A stretch of DNA of 32,646 nt from Pseudomonadales bacterium (lineage in GTDB: Bacteria; Pseudomonadota; Gammaproteobacteria; Pseudomonadales; Azotimanducaceae). Every line of letters begins with the position of its first letter. The first letter of the stretch is position 1. The notes beneath the pieces are model-generated. The model saw only the letters and a program-made list of their open reading frames with translations, searched no databases and was not told the DNA's origin. A program made the position numbers and the translations under genes. The stretch lies in NCBI GenBank assembly GCA_029248675.1, contig JAQWIX010000068.1, positions 1 through 32,646 of the forward strand, given 5' to 3'. This document shows, one piece after another, positions 14,916 through 26,655 of the stretch.

Positions 14916-14948
14916 AAAAGCAGCGATTAGTATAGGCTGCTTTTTTTT
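14916..14948 (+). terminator. Terminator-like hairpin in the nudE/yrfG gap
   Basis: A 9-base stem AAAAGCAGC / GCTGCTTTT (14916-14924 / 14936-14944) has an 11-base loop and leads into eight Ts (14941-14948) on the plus strand. No plus-strand gene lies upstream, so what it would terminate is unclear. The loop contains TATACT when read on the minus strand, which may be the -10 of nudE, so part of the symmetry could be incidental. Confidence 0.4.
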
Positions 14949-15043
14949 CATCGGTCGGTTTTTCACTCAACGATTACCGACTTTTCTTATCACATTTTTT
15001 TGCGGCTGAATTGGTCTTGCGAAACAATGGGCTTGGCGAACAT

Positions 15044-15703
15044 ATGATCACATGGCAATCAATCGATACGGTGCTGTTGGACATGGATGGCACTTTATTG
15101 GACCTAAAGTATGACAACCAAGTCTGGAGTCAGTTGTTGCCCCAAGCCTACGCGAAGAGTCGGGGCATTCCCCTGCAGCAGGCTGGTGACGATTTGATGG
15201 CGCATATGAGACAAATTCTCGGCAGCATGAATTTCTACCGCTTCGACTATTGGCGTGACTTCACTGGCTTGGACATGGTTCACCTGCATCAGCAGGCCAC
15301 CGGATTAATCGAGTTTTTACCCGGCGCTCAAGCCTTTTTAGAGGCCTTGGTTCGCGCGAACAAAAGCACCATCGTCGTTACCAACGCCGATCGTCAATCT
15401 TTACAGGTCAAGGAGCCCGTGCTGCAGCTCGCTTCAAAAGTCGACAAGGTGATTTCCAGTCATGACTACGGCGCGCCAAAGGAAGAGCATGCCTTCTGGC
15501 AGGCGTTAAAGGACGACATCGCCTTTGACCCAAGTCGCACACTCTTTATTGACGACACGCCACGTGTGTTGGAAGCCGCACAAAAATTTGGAATTGGTCA
15601 TCTATTAGCCGTGGCCAAACCAGACAGCCAGCGAGCCAACCGCGATACTCTCGGCTGGCAGAGTTTCGACCACTACGATCAACTACTCGCTAATTTGTTA
15701 TGA
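15044..15703 (+). CDS. yrfG: GMP/IMP nucleotidase YrfG (HAD family)
   Basis: This 219-residue HAD phosphatase is closely similar along its length to the E. coli purine 5'-nucleotidase YrfG, with the shared start WQSIDTVLLDMDGTLLDL. Motif I is Asp13 and Asp15. The Thr of VVTNADRQS is motif II, Lys in GAPKEEHAFW is motif III, and LFIDDTPRVL is motif IV. I chose ATG 15044 (MITWQS), which matches the family; an in-frame TTG at 15011 would add 11 unrelated residues. Its TGA overlaps the hslR ATG (ATGA), so the two are translationally coupled. The order yrfG-hslR-hslO-pckA is conserved in gammaproteobacteria. Confidence 0.92.
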   Translation: MITWQSIDTVLLDMDGTLLDLKYDNQVWSQLLPQAYAKSRGIPLQQAGDDLMAHMRQILGSMNFYRFDYWRDFTGLDMVHLHQQATGLIEFLPGAQAFLEALVRANKSTIVVTNADRQSLQVKEPVLQLASKVDKVISSHDYGAPKEEHAFWQALKDDIAFDPSRTLFIDDTPRVLEAAQKFGIGHLLAVAKPDSQRANRDTLGWQSFDHYDQLLANLL

Positions 15704-16107
15704 GTGGCGTGCGCATCGACCGCTGGCTCTGGGCCGCTCGATTTTTCAAAACTCGCTCCTTGGCCAAGGCAGCGGTGGAAGGTGGCAAAGTGCATTTGGA
15801 GAGCAGTCGGGTTAAACCGTCCAAAGAAGTGCAGGTCGGCCAACAGCTAGAAATTCGGCGAGGCGATACCTTTCAAGTTGTTATCATCGAAACCCTTTCC
15901 GAGCAGCGCGGATCTGCAACAGTTGCGCAAACCCTTTACACAGAGACACCTGAAAGTATTGAGCAGCGCGAGGTGCGTAAGAGTGTACGCCGTATGGAGC
16001 GAGCAGGCCTCAACATTCCCAGCAGCAAACCCGACAAAAAAAATCGTCGGGCCTTAGCCCAGCTCAAAGATTTGGATAGAAACTGGCAACATTCACCCGA
16101 CGACTAG
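15700..16107 (+). CDS. hslR: Ribosome-associated heat shock protein Hsp15
   Basis: This small basic RNA-binding protein has 135 residues. The S4 domain occupies about 4-65 (RIDRWLWAARFFKTRSLAKAAVEGGKV, then VKPSKEVQVG), followed by a charged helical tail rich in Arg and Lys. Hsp15 binds free 50S subunits that carry a nascent chain after heat stress and helps recycle them. It overlaps yrfG by four bases and is followed after 22 bases by hslO, as in E. coli. The match to the family is clear from the S4 start and the ERAGL...P..KPDKKNRRALAQL tail. Confidence 0.93.
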   Translation: MSGVRIDRWLWAARFFKTRSLAKAAVEGGKVHLESSRVKPSKEVQVGQQLEIRRGDTFQVVIIETLSEQRGSATVAQTLYTETPESIEQREVRKSVRRMERAGLNIPSSKPDKKNRRALAQLKDLDRNWQHSPDD

Positions 16108-16129
16108 TGAGTCACATCAAGGCACTACC

Positions 16130-17056
16130 ATGGATTCTTTACATCGATTTAGCTTCGTCAATTTGCCGGTTCGCGGACAGTGGGTACGCCTGCAATCGAC
16201 CTTAGTCGAAGCAGCCCAATACAAGACCTACCCCAAACCCGTCAGTGCTTTACTTGGGCAGATGCTGGCCACGGTCGCCATGGTAGCTGACAACCTTAAG
16301 TTTTCTGGAGCGGTAGCATTGCAATCTCGGGGCAACGGCGCGCTGCGTCGGTCGTTGGCTGAATGTCGAAATCACGGGCAGCTACGCGGCATCATGCACT
16401 TAACCGATGACGCAGGATTTCCCCATCACGGCGATGATATCGGCGCCTGGTTGGGTGATGGCCAATTAGCCCTGACGTTACTGCCTGATGAAGCAACCGA
16501 TATGCAGCCCTACCAGGGGCTCGTGGCGCTGGAGAGTAGTAATCTCGCAGGTTGCCTAGAAACCTACTTTGCTCGCTCTGAGCAACTGCAAACGCGCCTG
16601 CATTTTGCGAATGGCCAAAACGATAACGAACAAAGTGTCACAGGCCTGTTACTTCAGCGACTTCCCACCGCACCTGACGCCAGTGACTCGGATCGCGAAG
16701 CGGCTGATGATGCTTGGGAGACCCTGACGGCCTTAGCTGCCACGGTGACAACCGAGGAATTGTCAGACCTTGGGGTAGAAACCCTGCTGCATCGTTTGTT
16801 TCACGAATATCCCTGCACCTTGCAGCCTCAAACCGCCCTTGAGTACCAGTGCACCTGCAGTCGCCAGCGCACGGACAGCACCTTAATGATGCTGGGCAAG
16901 GAAGATTTAAGCGACTTGCTCCTGGAGCAGGGCGAAATTACCGTGGATTGTGAGTTCTGCGGTAAGCGCTACCGCTATGACGGACAGGGGGTTGGCCGAG
17001 TGATCGATCTTTTGGAAGAGGACAACTCCTCAAGTAGCAACCCACCCCTCCACTGA
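16130..17056 (+). CDS. hslO: Redox-regulated chaperone Hsp33
   Basis: This cytosolic holdase has 308 residues. It is activated by oxidation, when zinc is released from its C-terminal cysteine centre. The four cysteines are visible as C241-x-C243 and C274-x-x-C277, with a 30-residue spacer as in Hsp33. The N-terminal body includes the conserved RG-type loop (LQSRGNGALRRSLAECR). AAGG precedes the ATG by seven bases. It follows hslR in an operon. A mildly acidic insert at about 182-196 (APDASDSDREAADD) is the only unusual stretch. Confidence 0.95.
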   Translation: MDSLHRFSFVNLPVRGQWVRLQSTLVEAAQYKTYPKPVSALLGQMLATVAMVADNLKFSGAVALQSRGNGALRRSLAECRNHGQLRGIMHLTDDAGFPHHGDDIGAWLGDGQLALTLLPDEATDMQPYQGLVALESSNLAGCLETYFARSEQLQTRLHFANGQNDNEQSVTGLLLQRLPTAPDASDSDREAADDAWETLTALAATVTTEELSDLGVETLLHRLFHEYPCTLQPQTALEYQCTCSRQRTDSTLMMLGKEDLSDLLLEQGEITVDCEFCGKRYRYDGQGVGRVIDLLEEDNSSSSNPPLH

Positions 17057-17126
17057 ATTTGATCCGCTCACAACGATCCGAGCAAACGTCTTGGCGCATG
17101 TCAATCATTCCAAATGGCCCGTTCTC

Positions 17127-17135
17127 TGGCATAAT
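17127..17135 (+). promoter_or_regulatory. Possible extended -10 promoter for pckA
   Basis: TGGCATAAT is a TG-n-CATAAT extended -10 element 36 bases before the pckA ATG. There is no good -35 match. A transcript from here would have a leader of about 30 bases. This is a pattern match only. Confidence 0.3.
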
Positions 17136-17170
17136 CCCTGCCCTCAAAAAACAGATTCAAACAGCAGACT

Positions 17171-18703
17171 ATGACTACAAACTCGTTAATCGATCTCTCT
17201 AGCGCTGACCTCGCCGAACACGCCCTCACCCGAGGTGAAGGACGATTCGCCAGTAATGGTGCCATCGTGGTCGAAACTGGTGCTCGCACAGGCCGCTCTC
17301 CGAAGGATCGTTTCATTGTCGAAGAGCCTTCCACCTCTGAATCTATCGATTGGGGCGACATTAATCAGCCAATCGCGCCGGAGGTTTTCGATCATCTTTG
17401 GGATCGCGTTCAAGTACATGTCGGCGAGCGTGAGACGTTTTTGTCGCACCTGCATGTAGGCGCCGATCCAGAGCATTACCTGCCTATCGAAGTAACAACT
17501 GAATACGCATGGCACGGACTTTTTGGCCGATCCTTGTTTATTACTCCCGAGCATTACAACCCCCATAACAAAGAGATTTGGCAGGTCGTGAACGCGCCTA
17601 CATTTGTTTGCGAGCCAGAACGGGATGGCACCAATAGTGAAGGCACGGTGATGATCAACTTTGCCCAACGCAAGGTGCTGATTGCTGGCATGCGTTACGC
17701 CGGCGAGATGAAGAAATCCCTGTTCTCCGTGCTGAATTTCTTGCTACCCGAGAAAGACGTCTTACCCATGCACTGCTCTGCAAATGCTGGGCCCAATGAA
17801 GACGTTACGTTGTTTTTTGGTTTGTCTGGCACAGGTAAAACTACGCTGTCGGCGGATCCGGACCGGCTGCTCATTGGTGATGACGAACACGGCTGGGGTA
17901 AGGGCACGGTTTTTAATTTCGAGGGCGGATGCTATGCCAAGTGCATCGATTTGACGCGTAAGAACGAACCTGTGATCTACGACGCAATTCGCTTCGGTGC
18001 CATTGTTGAGAATGTGGTTATCAATGAAAACCGCGATCCAGACTACGCCGACAGCTCACTGACAGAAAATACTCGAGCGTGCTACCCGCGCAGCAATATT
18101 GAAGCCAAGGTGCCGGAAAATCGGGCTGGTGAACCTAATAACATCATCTTCCTAACCTGTGACGTCAGTGGTGTTCTGCCACCCGTTTCGATTCTCAGTA
18201 AGGAAGCTGCTGCTTATCACTTCTTGTCAGGCTACACCGCAGCCGTCGGCTCAACGGAGATTGGGTCTACCGAGGCTTACAAGGCCACCTTTTCAACCTG
18301 TTTTGGTGCGCCCTTCTTCCCTAGGCCTGCAGGCGTTTATGCAGACCTACTGATCAAGCGCATCGAGGAATTCGATTCACGAGTTTATCTGGTTAATACC
18401 GGCTGGACCGGCGGCGGCTATGGTGTGGGCGAGCGGTTCAATATCCCTACAACCCGAGCCATCATAACTGCCATCCAAAACGGCGCATTGGTAGACAGTC
18501 AAACCAGTCACTTATCCGGTTTGAACCTTGACATCCCTGTGGCGGTGCCCGGCGTGGATGCTCAGTTGTTGAATCCACGTGATACTTGGGCAGACAAAGA
18601 TGCCTATGACGCAGCCGCGGCCAGCTTGGTGACCAAATTTGAAGAGAACTTCAAGCGTTTTGATATAGAACCCGGCATCGTCGCAGCTGGCCCAGCCACC
18701 TAG
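17171..18703 (+). CDS. pckA: Phosphoenolpyruvate carboxykinase (ATP)
   Basis: This is the gluconeogenic enzyme that converts oxaloacetate and ATP to PEP, CO2 and ADP. It has 510 residues, a little shorter than the E. coli enzyme (540), with all core motifs: [12 protein letters not shown] (37-48), MHCSANAG (200-207), the kinase P-loop [10 protein letters not shown] (217-226) and the metal loop [10 protein letters not shown] (234-243). The conserved [15 protein letters not shown] block is also present. The shorter length comes mainly from the N-terminus. Only a weak ribosome site precedes the ATG. It follows hslO on the same strand; its own promoter is plausible in the 114-base gap. Its presence suggests growth on organic acids or amino acids. 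Confidence 0.96.
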   Translation: MTTNSLIDLSSADLAEHALTRGEGRFASNGAIVVETGARTGRSPKDRFIVEEPSTSESIDWGDINQPIAPEVFDHLWDRVQVHVGERETFLSHLHVGADPEHYLPIEVTTEYAWHGLFGRSLFITPEHYNPHNKEIWQVVNAPTFVCEPERDGTNSEGTVMINFAQRKVLIAGMRYAGEMKKSLFSVLNFLLPEKDVLPMHCSANAGPNEDVTLFFGLSGTGKTTLSADPDRLLIGDDEHGWGKGTVFNFEGGCYAKCIDLTRKNEPVIYDAIRFGAIVENVVINENRDPDYADSSLTENTRACYPRSNIEAKVPENRAGEPNNIIFLTCDVSGVLPPVSILSKEAAAYHFLSGYTAAVGSTEIGSTEAYKATFSTCFGAPFFPRPAGVYADLLIKRIEEFDSRVYLVNTGWTGGGYGVGERFNIPTTRAIITAIQNGALVDSQTSHLSGLNLDIPVAVPGVDAQLLNPRDTWADKDAYDAAAASLVTKFEENFKRFDIEPGIVAAGPAT

Positions 18704-18814
18704 TCGATCCGACCCTAGAGGAACGCCTGATCGGGCTGACAACATGTCATGCCCGGTCCTACCGCGGATCCGCTGACGGCTACGCTTACGAGTTCTAGGA
18801 GGCAGCGCGCCCAG

Positions 18815-20362
18815 ATGCTACTCAAAGAATCCACAGTCAAAACTCTGCGAACTCCAGACAATGGGCTGGATCGTTTAATTCGAGGCATCGAGAAGGAAAG
18901 CCTGCGAGTCGAGACAACTGGCTCGCTGTCTTTGGCACCTCACCCTTCCGGTTTGGGTTCGGCCCTCAGCCATCGCGCGATCACAACAGATTTTTCCGAA
19001 GCCCAGCTGGAACTGATCACTGGCACCCACACTAGCCCACAGTCTGTGCTGCAAGAGCTGCAGGACGTTCATGTGTTTGTCCAGCGGCACCTGGGCGACG
19101 AGCTGCTTTGGCCAAGCAGCATGCCGTGTATTTTGGCTGCGGATCAGGCCCAAATCCCACTGGGCCAATATGGGCGCTCGAACATCGCCCAAGCGAAAAC
19201 CGTGTACCGGCGAGGTCTGGGTAATCGCTATGGCCGTCTGATGCAGACAATTTCTGGTATCCACTACAATTTTTCAGTCCCGGAGGAGCTTTGGCAGGCC
19301 CTGGGCAAGACCACACAAGAAAGCCGCACCGAGGCCTACTTTGGTCTCATCCGCAATTTTCGGCGATGGTCATGGCTGCTGCTCTATCTGTTCGGAGCCG
19401 CGCCAGCAGTATGTCGCTCCTTCATTCAAGGCCTAGACCACCAGTTGGATCAATTCAACGACGGCACCTTTTACCTGCCTCACGCAACCAGCCTGCGCAT
19501 GGGTCGATTGGGTTATCAAAGCGATGCCCAAAGCGCGCTCGACATTTCATATAATTCACTAGCGGACTATTCGGCCACCCTGCGCATCGGCCTGACAGAG
19601 AGCTATCCCGAATACTCAAGCATCCAACCAGCTCAAGACGGTGAATATCCACAACTCAACGATGCCGTACTGCAAATAGAGAATGAGTTCTATGGAACCA
19701 TTCGACCGAAACGAACTGCCCAAAGCGGTGAGCGCCCCTTAACGGCTCTGAATCGAAACGGCGTCGAATATGTGGAAGTTCGGTGCGTAGACCTCAATCC
19801 CTTCGAGCCTCTCGGCATTGATGCTGAGCAGATTCAATTTATGGATACCTTCTTGCTGCTGTGTTTGCTGGCAGATTCCCCCAAGGACACGCCGGAATCC
19901 CGCCAAAGTTTGGCGCTCAATCAAACGAAGGTTGTTGAGCGTGGCCGCGAACCGGATCTAACTTTGGAAGACGGCAAACGGCAAGTTTTGCTATCCGATT
20001 GGGCGACAACGCTGCTGACGTCTTGCGAACCGCTGGCCCAGGCCTTGGACGTGGCGGCAGATCACGCGAAAAAAGGCTATCAAAACAGTTTAGAGCAACA
20101 GCTCAACAAGGTGGCTAGGCCTCAACTGACGCCGTCAGCCAAGGTCATTGCGGCGATGGCTGCTCACGGTTCTTTCTTTCGATTTACCATGCATCAGGCG
20201 AAAGAACTACAGCAGCATTTGCAGACGACTGCCGTGGACGAAGCGACACTGGCGGAGCTTGAAAAGGAATCGGCTGCATCACTGGTGCGGCAAAAGGACA
20301 TCGAGGCTTCGGACACTCAAACCTTTGAAGCTTTTTTGGAGGACTATCTTGCTCTGCATTAG
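18815..20362 (+). CDS. gshA: Glutamate-cysteine ligase
   Basis: This enzyme catalyses the first step of glutathione synthesis, joining glutamate and cysteine with ATP in the cytosol. The proteobacterial class I motifs are present: RGIEKESLRV, GSALSHRAITTDFSEAQLELIT, LWPSSMPC, GRLMQTISGIHYNFS and EYVEVRCVDLNPFEPLGI. With the ATG at 18815 (MLLKEST) it has 515 residues, matching the E. coli size (518). AGGAGG lies 12 bases upstream, slightly far. An ATG at 18749 would add 22 non-conserved residues and has no ribosome site. The gene lies about 110 bases after pckA, and the acpH-like gene follows. No gshB is in the window. Confidence 0.94.
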   Translation: MLLKESTVKTLRTPDNGLDRLIRGIEKESLRVETTGSLSLAPHPSGLGSALSHRAITTDFSEAQLELITGTHTSPQSVLQELQDVHVFVQRHLGDELLWPSSMPCILAADQAQIPLGQYGRSNIAQAKTVYRRGLGNRYGRLMQTISGIHYNFSVPEELWQALGKTTQESRTEAYFGLIRNFRRWSWLLLYLFGAAPAVCRSFIQGLDHQLDQFNDGTFYLPHATSLRMGRLGYQSDAQSALDISYNSLADYSATLRIGLTESYPEYSSIQPAQDGEYPQLNDAVLQIENEFYGTIRPKRTAQSGERPLTALNRNGVEYVEVRCVDLNPFEPLGIDAEQIQFMDTFLLLCLLADSPKDTPESRQSLALNQTKVVERGREPDLTLEDGKRQVLLSDWATTLLTSCEPLAQALDVAADHAKKGYQNSLEQQLNKVARPQLTPSAKVIAAMAAHGSFFRFTMHQAKELQQHLQTTAVDEATLAELEKESAASLVRQKDIEASDTQTFEAFLEDYLALH

Positions 20363-20398
20363 TCCGTCTTTGGCGCATAGACTCAATCACCGAAACCC

Positions 20399-21043
20399 AT
20401 GAACTTTCTCGCCCACTGCGCCTTGGCCAGCGACGCCAGTGAACACTGGCCCAAGGGCGAGCTTCGACTGGAAGGTTTGTTGGCCGGCGCGGTTTTGGCA
20501 GATTTTAGCAAGGGCCTTATCCCAATGGCGCTGCCCGCTGAGCTACAGACTGGGATTCGCCTACATCGACGAATCGACGCCTATTCAAATCAACACCCTG
20601 CCATCAAAGACGCATGCGCAAGCTTTCCCTCAGCGTTGCGACGCTACGCACCAATTTTTATAGACATTTTGGCAGACTATTACTTGTCGCTCGCGTGGGA
20701 CGACTACTACTGTGCTCCCAGAACCGTTTTCAGCCTGCAATGTTACGAAGCCTGTGACCAGTATGCCTTGCACCCAGAATACGCAGCGTCGGCCCACCTG
20801 AGGCGATTTATCCACTACATGCGCGAGACGGATCTGCTTGGCTCTTACCATCAGTGGTCTCATGTTGAGCGCGGTCTGCATTCCGTCCTGAGGCGATTAG
20901 GGCAGGAGTCCTTGCTGCCGGAGGTAATTGCCGCCTGTCTCGCACAGCATGATTCAGGTCAGAGCGCTTTCCGCATATACTTCCCAGATCTTCGCCAGCA
21001 ATTGACCACTTGGTCATCGTTGATGAATCCAAAAAGAGGCTAA
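20399..21043 (+). CDS. Acyl carrier protein phosphodiesterase-like (DUF479)
   Basis: This 214-residue cytosolic protein has the AcpH/DUF479 start MNFLAHCALAS, then the conserved GAVLADFSKG, GIRLHRRIDAYSNQHP and DILADYYLSLAWDDY. These histidines and aspartates form the metal site of the HD-like fold. AcpH of E. coli removes 4'-phosphopantetheine from acyl carrier protein. Similarity in the first 100 residues is clear; the C-terminal half is more divergent, so some other phosphodiesterase activity is possible. The ATG has only a weak upstream site. Its stop overlaps the left side of a long inverted-repeat arrangement that extends to the next gene. Confidence 0.85.
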   Translation: MNFLAHCALASDASEHWPKGELRLEGLLAGAVLADFSKGLIPMALPAELQTGIRLHRRIDAYSNQHPAIKDACASFPSALRRYAPIFIDILADYYLSLAWDDYYCAPRTVFSLQCYEACDQYALHPEYAASAHLRRFIHYMRETDLLGSYHQWSHVERGLHSVLRRLGQESLLPEVIAACLAQHDSGQSAFRIYFPDLRQQLTTWSSLMNPKRG

Positions 21044-21167
21044 ACCAGCCGGCTTAGCGGTAACGCATGTTCTGTTCGCAATCTTGGTTATGAAACACGG
21101 ACCATGTTGTGCAGCATTCTTTGACGGCTAAGCCCTCTTTTAACCGATAGCGATAGCGAGAACAGAA
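21032..21167 (+). promoter_or_regulatory. Possible pseudoknot-like leader of the quinone oxidoreductase gene
   Basis: Two nested stems are possible: AAAAGAG / CTCTTTT (21032-21038 / 21135-21141) and GGCTTAGC / GCTAAGCC (21051-21058 / 21127-21134). Inside their loop, TTCTGTT-CGC (21070-21079) can pair with GCG-AG-AACAGAA (21156-21167), the bases directly before the TTG start codon at 21168. This crossed pairing would make a pseudoknot that hides the ribosome site. No known riboswitch is recognised. The structure is proposed only from complementarity. Confidence 0.4.
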
Positions 21168-22142
21168 TTGAAAGCCGTACTTTGTGAATCTTTTGGCCCT
21201 GCCGAAAATCTAACCCTTGGGGACATATCTGCTCCCGAGCTAACACCCGGACACGTCATCGTCGATATTCGCGCTTGCGCGTTGAATTTTCCCGATGTGT
21301 TGATGGTCGAAGGGAAATATCAATCACTTCCACCCTTTCCCTTTACACCGGGCGGCGAATTTGCCGGCATTGTTAGCAGCGTTGCCGATGACGTTTCCAA
21401 ATGGCAGGTTGGTGATGAGGTTTTCGCTGCCTGCGGGCATGGCGCCATGGCGGAGCAGATCTGCGTCCGCGCCGAAGCATTAAGAGCAAAGCCCCAAAAC
21501 ATGACATTCCCCACGGCTGCCGGAATCAGCACAACGTACGGAACCTCGTACTATGCTCTGAAGCAGCGCGCCAACCTACAACCGGGCGAAACGCTTTTGG
21601 TTCTCGGCGCCGCCGGTGGCGTGGGCTTGGCCGCCGTCGAGCTTGGCAAAGCCATGGGAGCACGAGTCATTGCGGCAGCTTCAAACCCAGAAAAGCTTGC
21701 CATTGCCCAACAAGCGGGAGCAGACGACCTCATTGACTACAGCGACGGCGACCTGAAAGACAAAGTCAAAGCGCTCACCGGAGGTAAGGGTGCCGATGTG
21801 ATCTACGATCCGGTGGGCGGCCCACTGTTTGACCAATGCATGCGCTGCATCAACTGGGAAGGCCGAATTTTGATCGTTGGATTCGTCGGTGGCGACATTC
21901 CTCGTGTGCCCACAAATCTGATTTTGCTCAAAAGCTGCCAGGTCGTTGGGGTCTTCTACGGCGCTTTTTCCGGCCGCTTCCCAACCGAAAACGAGCAAAA
22001 TTTTGCCGAACTGTTGCAGATGTTCGAAGCCGGAAAACTCCAAGCATTGGTTGGCGCTGAGTATGCCTTAGCCGATTTTGTCGATGCCTTGAATTGCCTT
22101 TCTCAACGCCGAGCCGTCGGCAAAATTGTGGTAACTATTTGA
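21168..22142 (+). CDS. NADPH:quinone oxidoreductase (MDR superfamily)
   Basis: This cytosolic oxidoreductase has 324 residues and the two-domain MDR fold, without the zinc cysteines of alcohol dehydrogenases. The substrate domain carries CALNFPDVLMVEGKYQ and FTPGGEFAGIV, and the cofactor domain carries LVLGAAGGVGLAAVELGKAMGARVIAAAS. This places it in the QOR / zeta-crystallin-like group that reduces quinones or enoyl substrates with NADPH. The start is TTG, but the family N-terminus (MKAVLCESFGPAE) begins exactly there. The codon is preceded by a weak GAG and by bases that can pair with upstream RNA. Its TGA overlaps the dsbB ATG by one base, so the two are coupled. Confidence 0.9.
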   Translation: MKAVLCESFGPAENLTLGDISAPELTPGHVIVDIRACALNFPDVLMVEGKYQSLPPFPFTPGGEFAGIVSSVADDVSKWQVGDEVFAACGHGAMAEQICVRAEALRAKPQNMTFPTAAGISTTYGTSYYALKQRANLQPGETLLVLGAAGGVGLAAVELGKAMGARVIAAASNPEKLAIAQQAGADDLIDYSDGDLKDKVKALTGGKGADVIYDPVGGPLFDQCMRCINWEGRILIVGFVGGDIPRVPTNLILLKSCQVVGVFYGAFSGRFPTENEQNFAELLQMFEAGKLQALVGAEYALADFVDALNCLSQRRAVGKIVVTI

Positions 22143-22630
22143 TGATTAATGCGTTTAATACAGAACGATGGGCAGCGCTGATTTGCATCGGTGCCGGTGG
22201 GATTTTATGTGTTGGGTTGTTGCTAGAATTTGCCATGGGGCTTAAACCTTGCCCTTTGTGCATGATGCAGCGTGTCTGGTTTGCACTGACCGGCATTGTA
22301 GCGCTGGCTGGATTGGCCCATAACCCGCGATGGGGCATCTACCCCTTGGTTAGCGCCCTTTGCGCCACTGTGGGCGGCGGCTTTGCGCTGCGTCAGCTGT
22401 GGCTACAGAGCTTGCCAGCAGATCAAGTACCCAGCTGCGGTCCTGACTTGGCCTACATGATCGACGCATTTCCGTTGAGCGACCTGCTCGTGGCTATGAC
22501 TTCGGGTACCGGCGACTGCGCGGCCGTGCACGATGTAATCCCTGTAATGAGCATTGCGGGCTGGGCCTTACTTGGGTTCACGCTGCTGCTGTTCGCTAGC
22601 GTCATGCAGCTCAGACAGAGCCTAAAATGA
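22142..22630 (+). CDS. dsbB: Disulfide bond formation protein DsbB
   Basis: This inner-membrane protein of 162 residues reoxidises DsbA and passes electrons to quinones. Four hydrophobic helices are seen. The first periplasmic pair is C37-P-L-C40 (KPCPLCMMQR). The second pair is Cys99 (VPSCGPDL) and Cys126 (GTGDCAAV). The conserved quinone-site arginine follows the first pair (MMQR). It starts at an ATG overlapping the preceding gene's stop (TGATG), which brings the quinone oxidoreductase and this quinone-using protein into one transcript. No dsbA is in the window. Confidence 0.93.
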   Translation: MINAFNTERWAALICIGAGGILCVGLLLEFAMGLKPCPLCMMQRVWFALTGIVALAGLAHNPRWGIYPLVSALCATVGGGFALRQLWLQSLPADQVPSCGPDLAYMIDAFPLSDLLVAMTSGTGDCAAVHDVIPVMSIAGWALLGFTLLLFASVMQLRQSLK

Positions 22631-22822
22631 TCCCGCGAGGAAGCCAGACACCAACCCTTGATAAGAAAAGCTTGAGACTGAGCAGTCTTACTAGGGCGTT
22701 TTTTTGTTGCCGAACCCTGCTGGTATAAACCCCACCGTCACTGCTATATTGCCTGCCCAATTTTTTTAAGCACCGTCCAATTACGCGGGGTTAATCCTCG
22801 TCGACGCTGAAAACGGATCGAT

Positions 22823-23575
22823 ATGGCAAACCTCAACATTTTGGTCATGAACAACAAGGGCGGAAGCGGTAAAACCACCGTTGCCACCAATCTTGCGGCC
22901 GCCTATGCCTGCCGAAACGTTCGCGTAGCACTTATGGACTGTGACGCTCAGGCAAACGCTCGGCATTGGGGGCAATCGCGCAGCGACGACGATCTCCCCA
23001 TCGACATTCAATTTCATCCCGACCCCCGAACCATTGATGCCGCAGCGACAGCATCTCACGATGTGTGCATTTACGATTCAGCGCCGGCGATCACCCACGG
23101 GCCGAGCTTGCACTTAGAGTTTGAAACGCTGCTCAAGCTCAGTGACGTCATCTTGGTACCAATGCTGGGGTCGTCTTGGGACATTCAGTCCGGGGAACAT
23201 TTTATTACCCAGCTTATGACCCAGCGTGTTTGGCGGGCTAAACCACGACCCATCGCCGTGATAAGCAACCGAGTCGGCGGCAGCTCGGCAAACCATCAAC
23301 GTTTGCAGAACTTTCTAAGCTTGCTAAGCGTACCCGCCGTCACGACTTTACGGGAATCGCCGGTATACCCAGAAGCCGGAGATAGCGGACAAGGCGTTGT
23401 CGAGATGAAGCACAACCGAGCCGCACGCAAGGAATTTAAAGCTTGGCACACGCTGACTGATTGGATCGATTCCCAGACCGAGTCTGCATCAACTGCTCGA
23501 AGGCCAGGCAGACCGTTGGCGGCCGGCCGCCAGACGCCGACAACGCAAATGCCCGAGTTGGGGAATATCCGCTAG
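22823..23575 (+). CDS. Orphan ParA/MinD-family ATPase
   Basis: This 250-residue protein has a deviant Walker A (NNKGGSGKTT, 10-19) with both signature lysines, Walker A' MDCDAQANARHW (38-49), and a Walker B region VCIYDSAPAITHG. Such ATPases position DNA, plasmids or protein clusters. No parB, parS-like repeat or minC/minE is adjacent, so this is not the chromosome partition locus. The last 35 residues are an Arg/Pro/Thr-rich, probably disordered tail. The ATG has only a weak upstream site. The yheS gene follows after 54 bases on the same strand. The cargo is unknown. Confidence 0.85.
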   Translation: MANLNILVMNNKGGSGKTTVATNLAAAYACRNVRVALMDCDAQANARHWGQSRSDDDLPIDIQFHPDPRTIDAAATASHDVCIYDSAPAITHGPSLHLEFETLLKLSDVILVPMLGSSWDIQSGEHFITQLMTQRVWRAKPRPIAVISNRVGGSSANHQRLQNFLSLLSVPAVTTLRESPVYPEAGDSGQGVVEMKHNRAARKEFKAWHTLTDWIDSQTESASTARRPGRPLAAGRQTPTTQMPELGNIR

Positions 23576-23629
23576 CACCTTCCGCGGCGTCGCGATTACT
23601 CCGACCAGACAATCCATAGCGAATCGATC

Positions 23630-26549
<2,920 letters not shown>

Positions 26550-26655
26550 CCGATACATTTTTTCCTCCACAAGGGGAAGGCCGTGGCGTGAAAGCGGGAC
26601 AGCTAACGAATAACAGTGCTAAACTTTTCACGAATATACATTCTGGAGAATCTTC

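Noticed and set aside
22666-22705. A possible terminator after dsbB: GAGAC / GTCTT stem followed later by a run of seven Ts.
   Set aside because: The stem is short and AT-rich, and about ten unpaired bases separate it from the T run, so it is not convincing as an intrinsic terminator.
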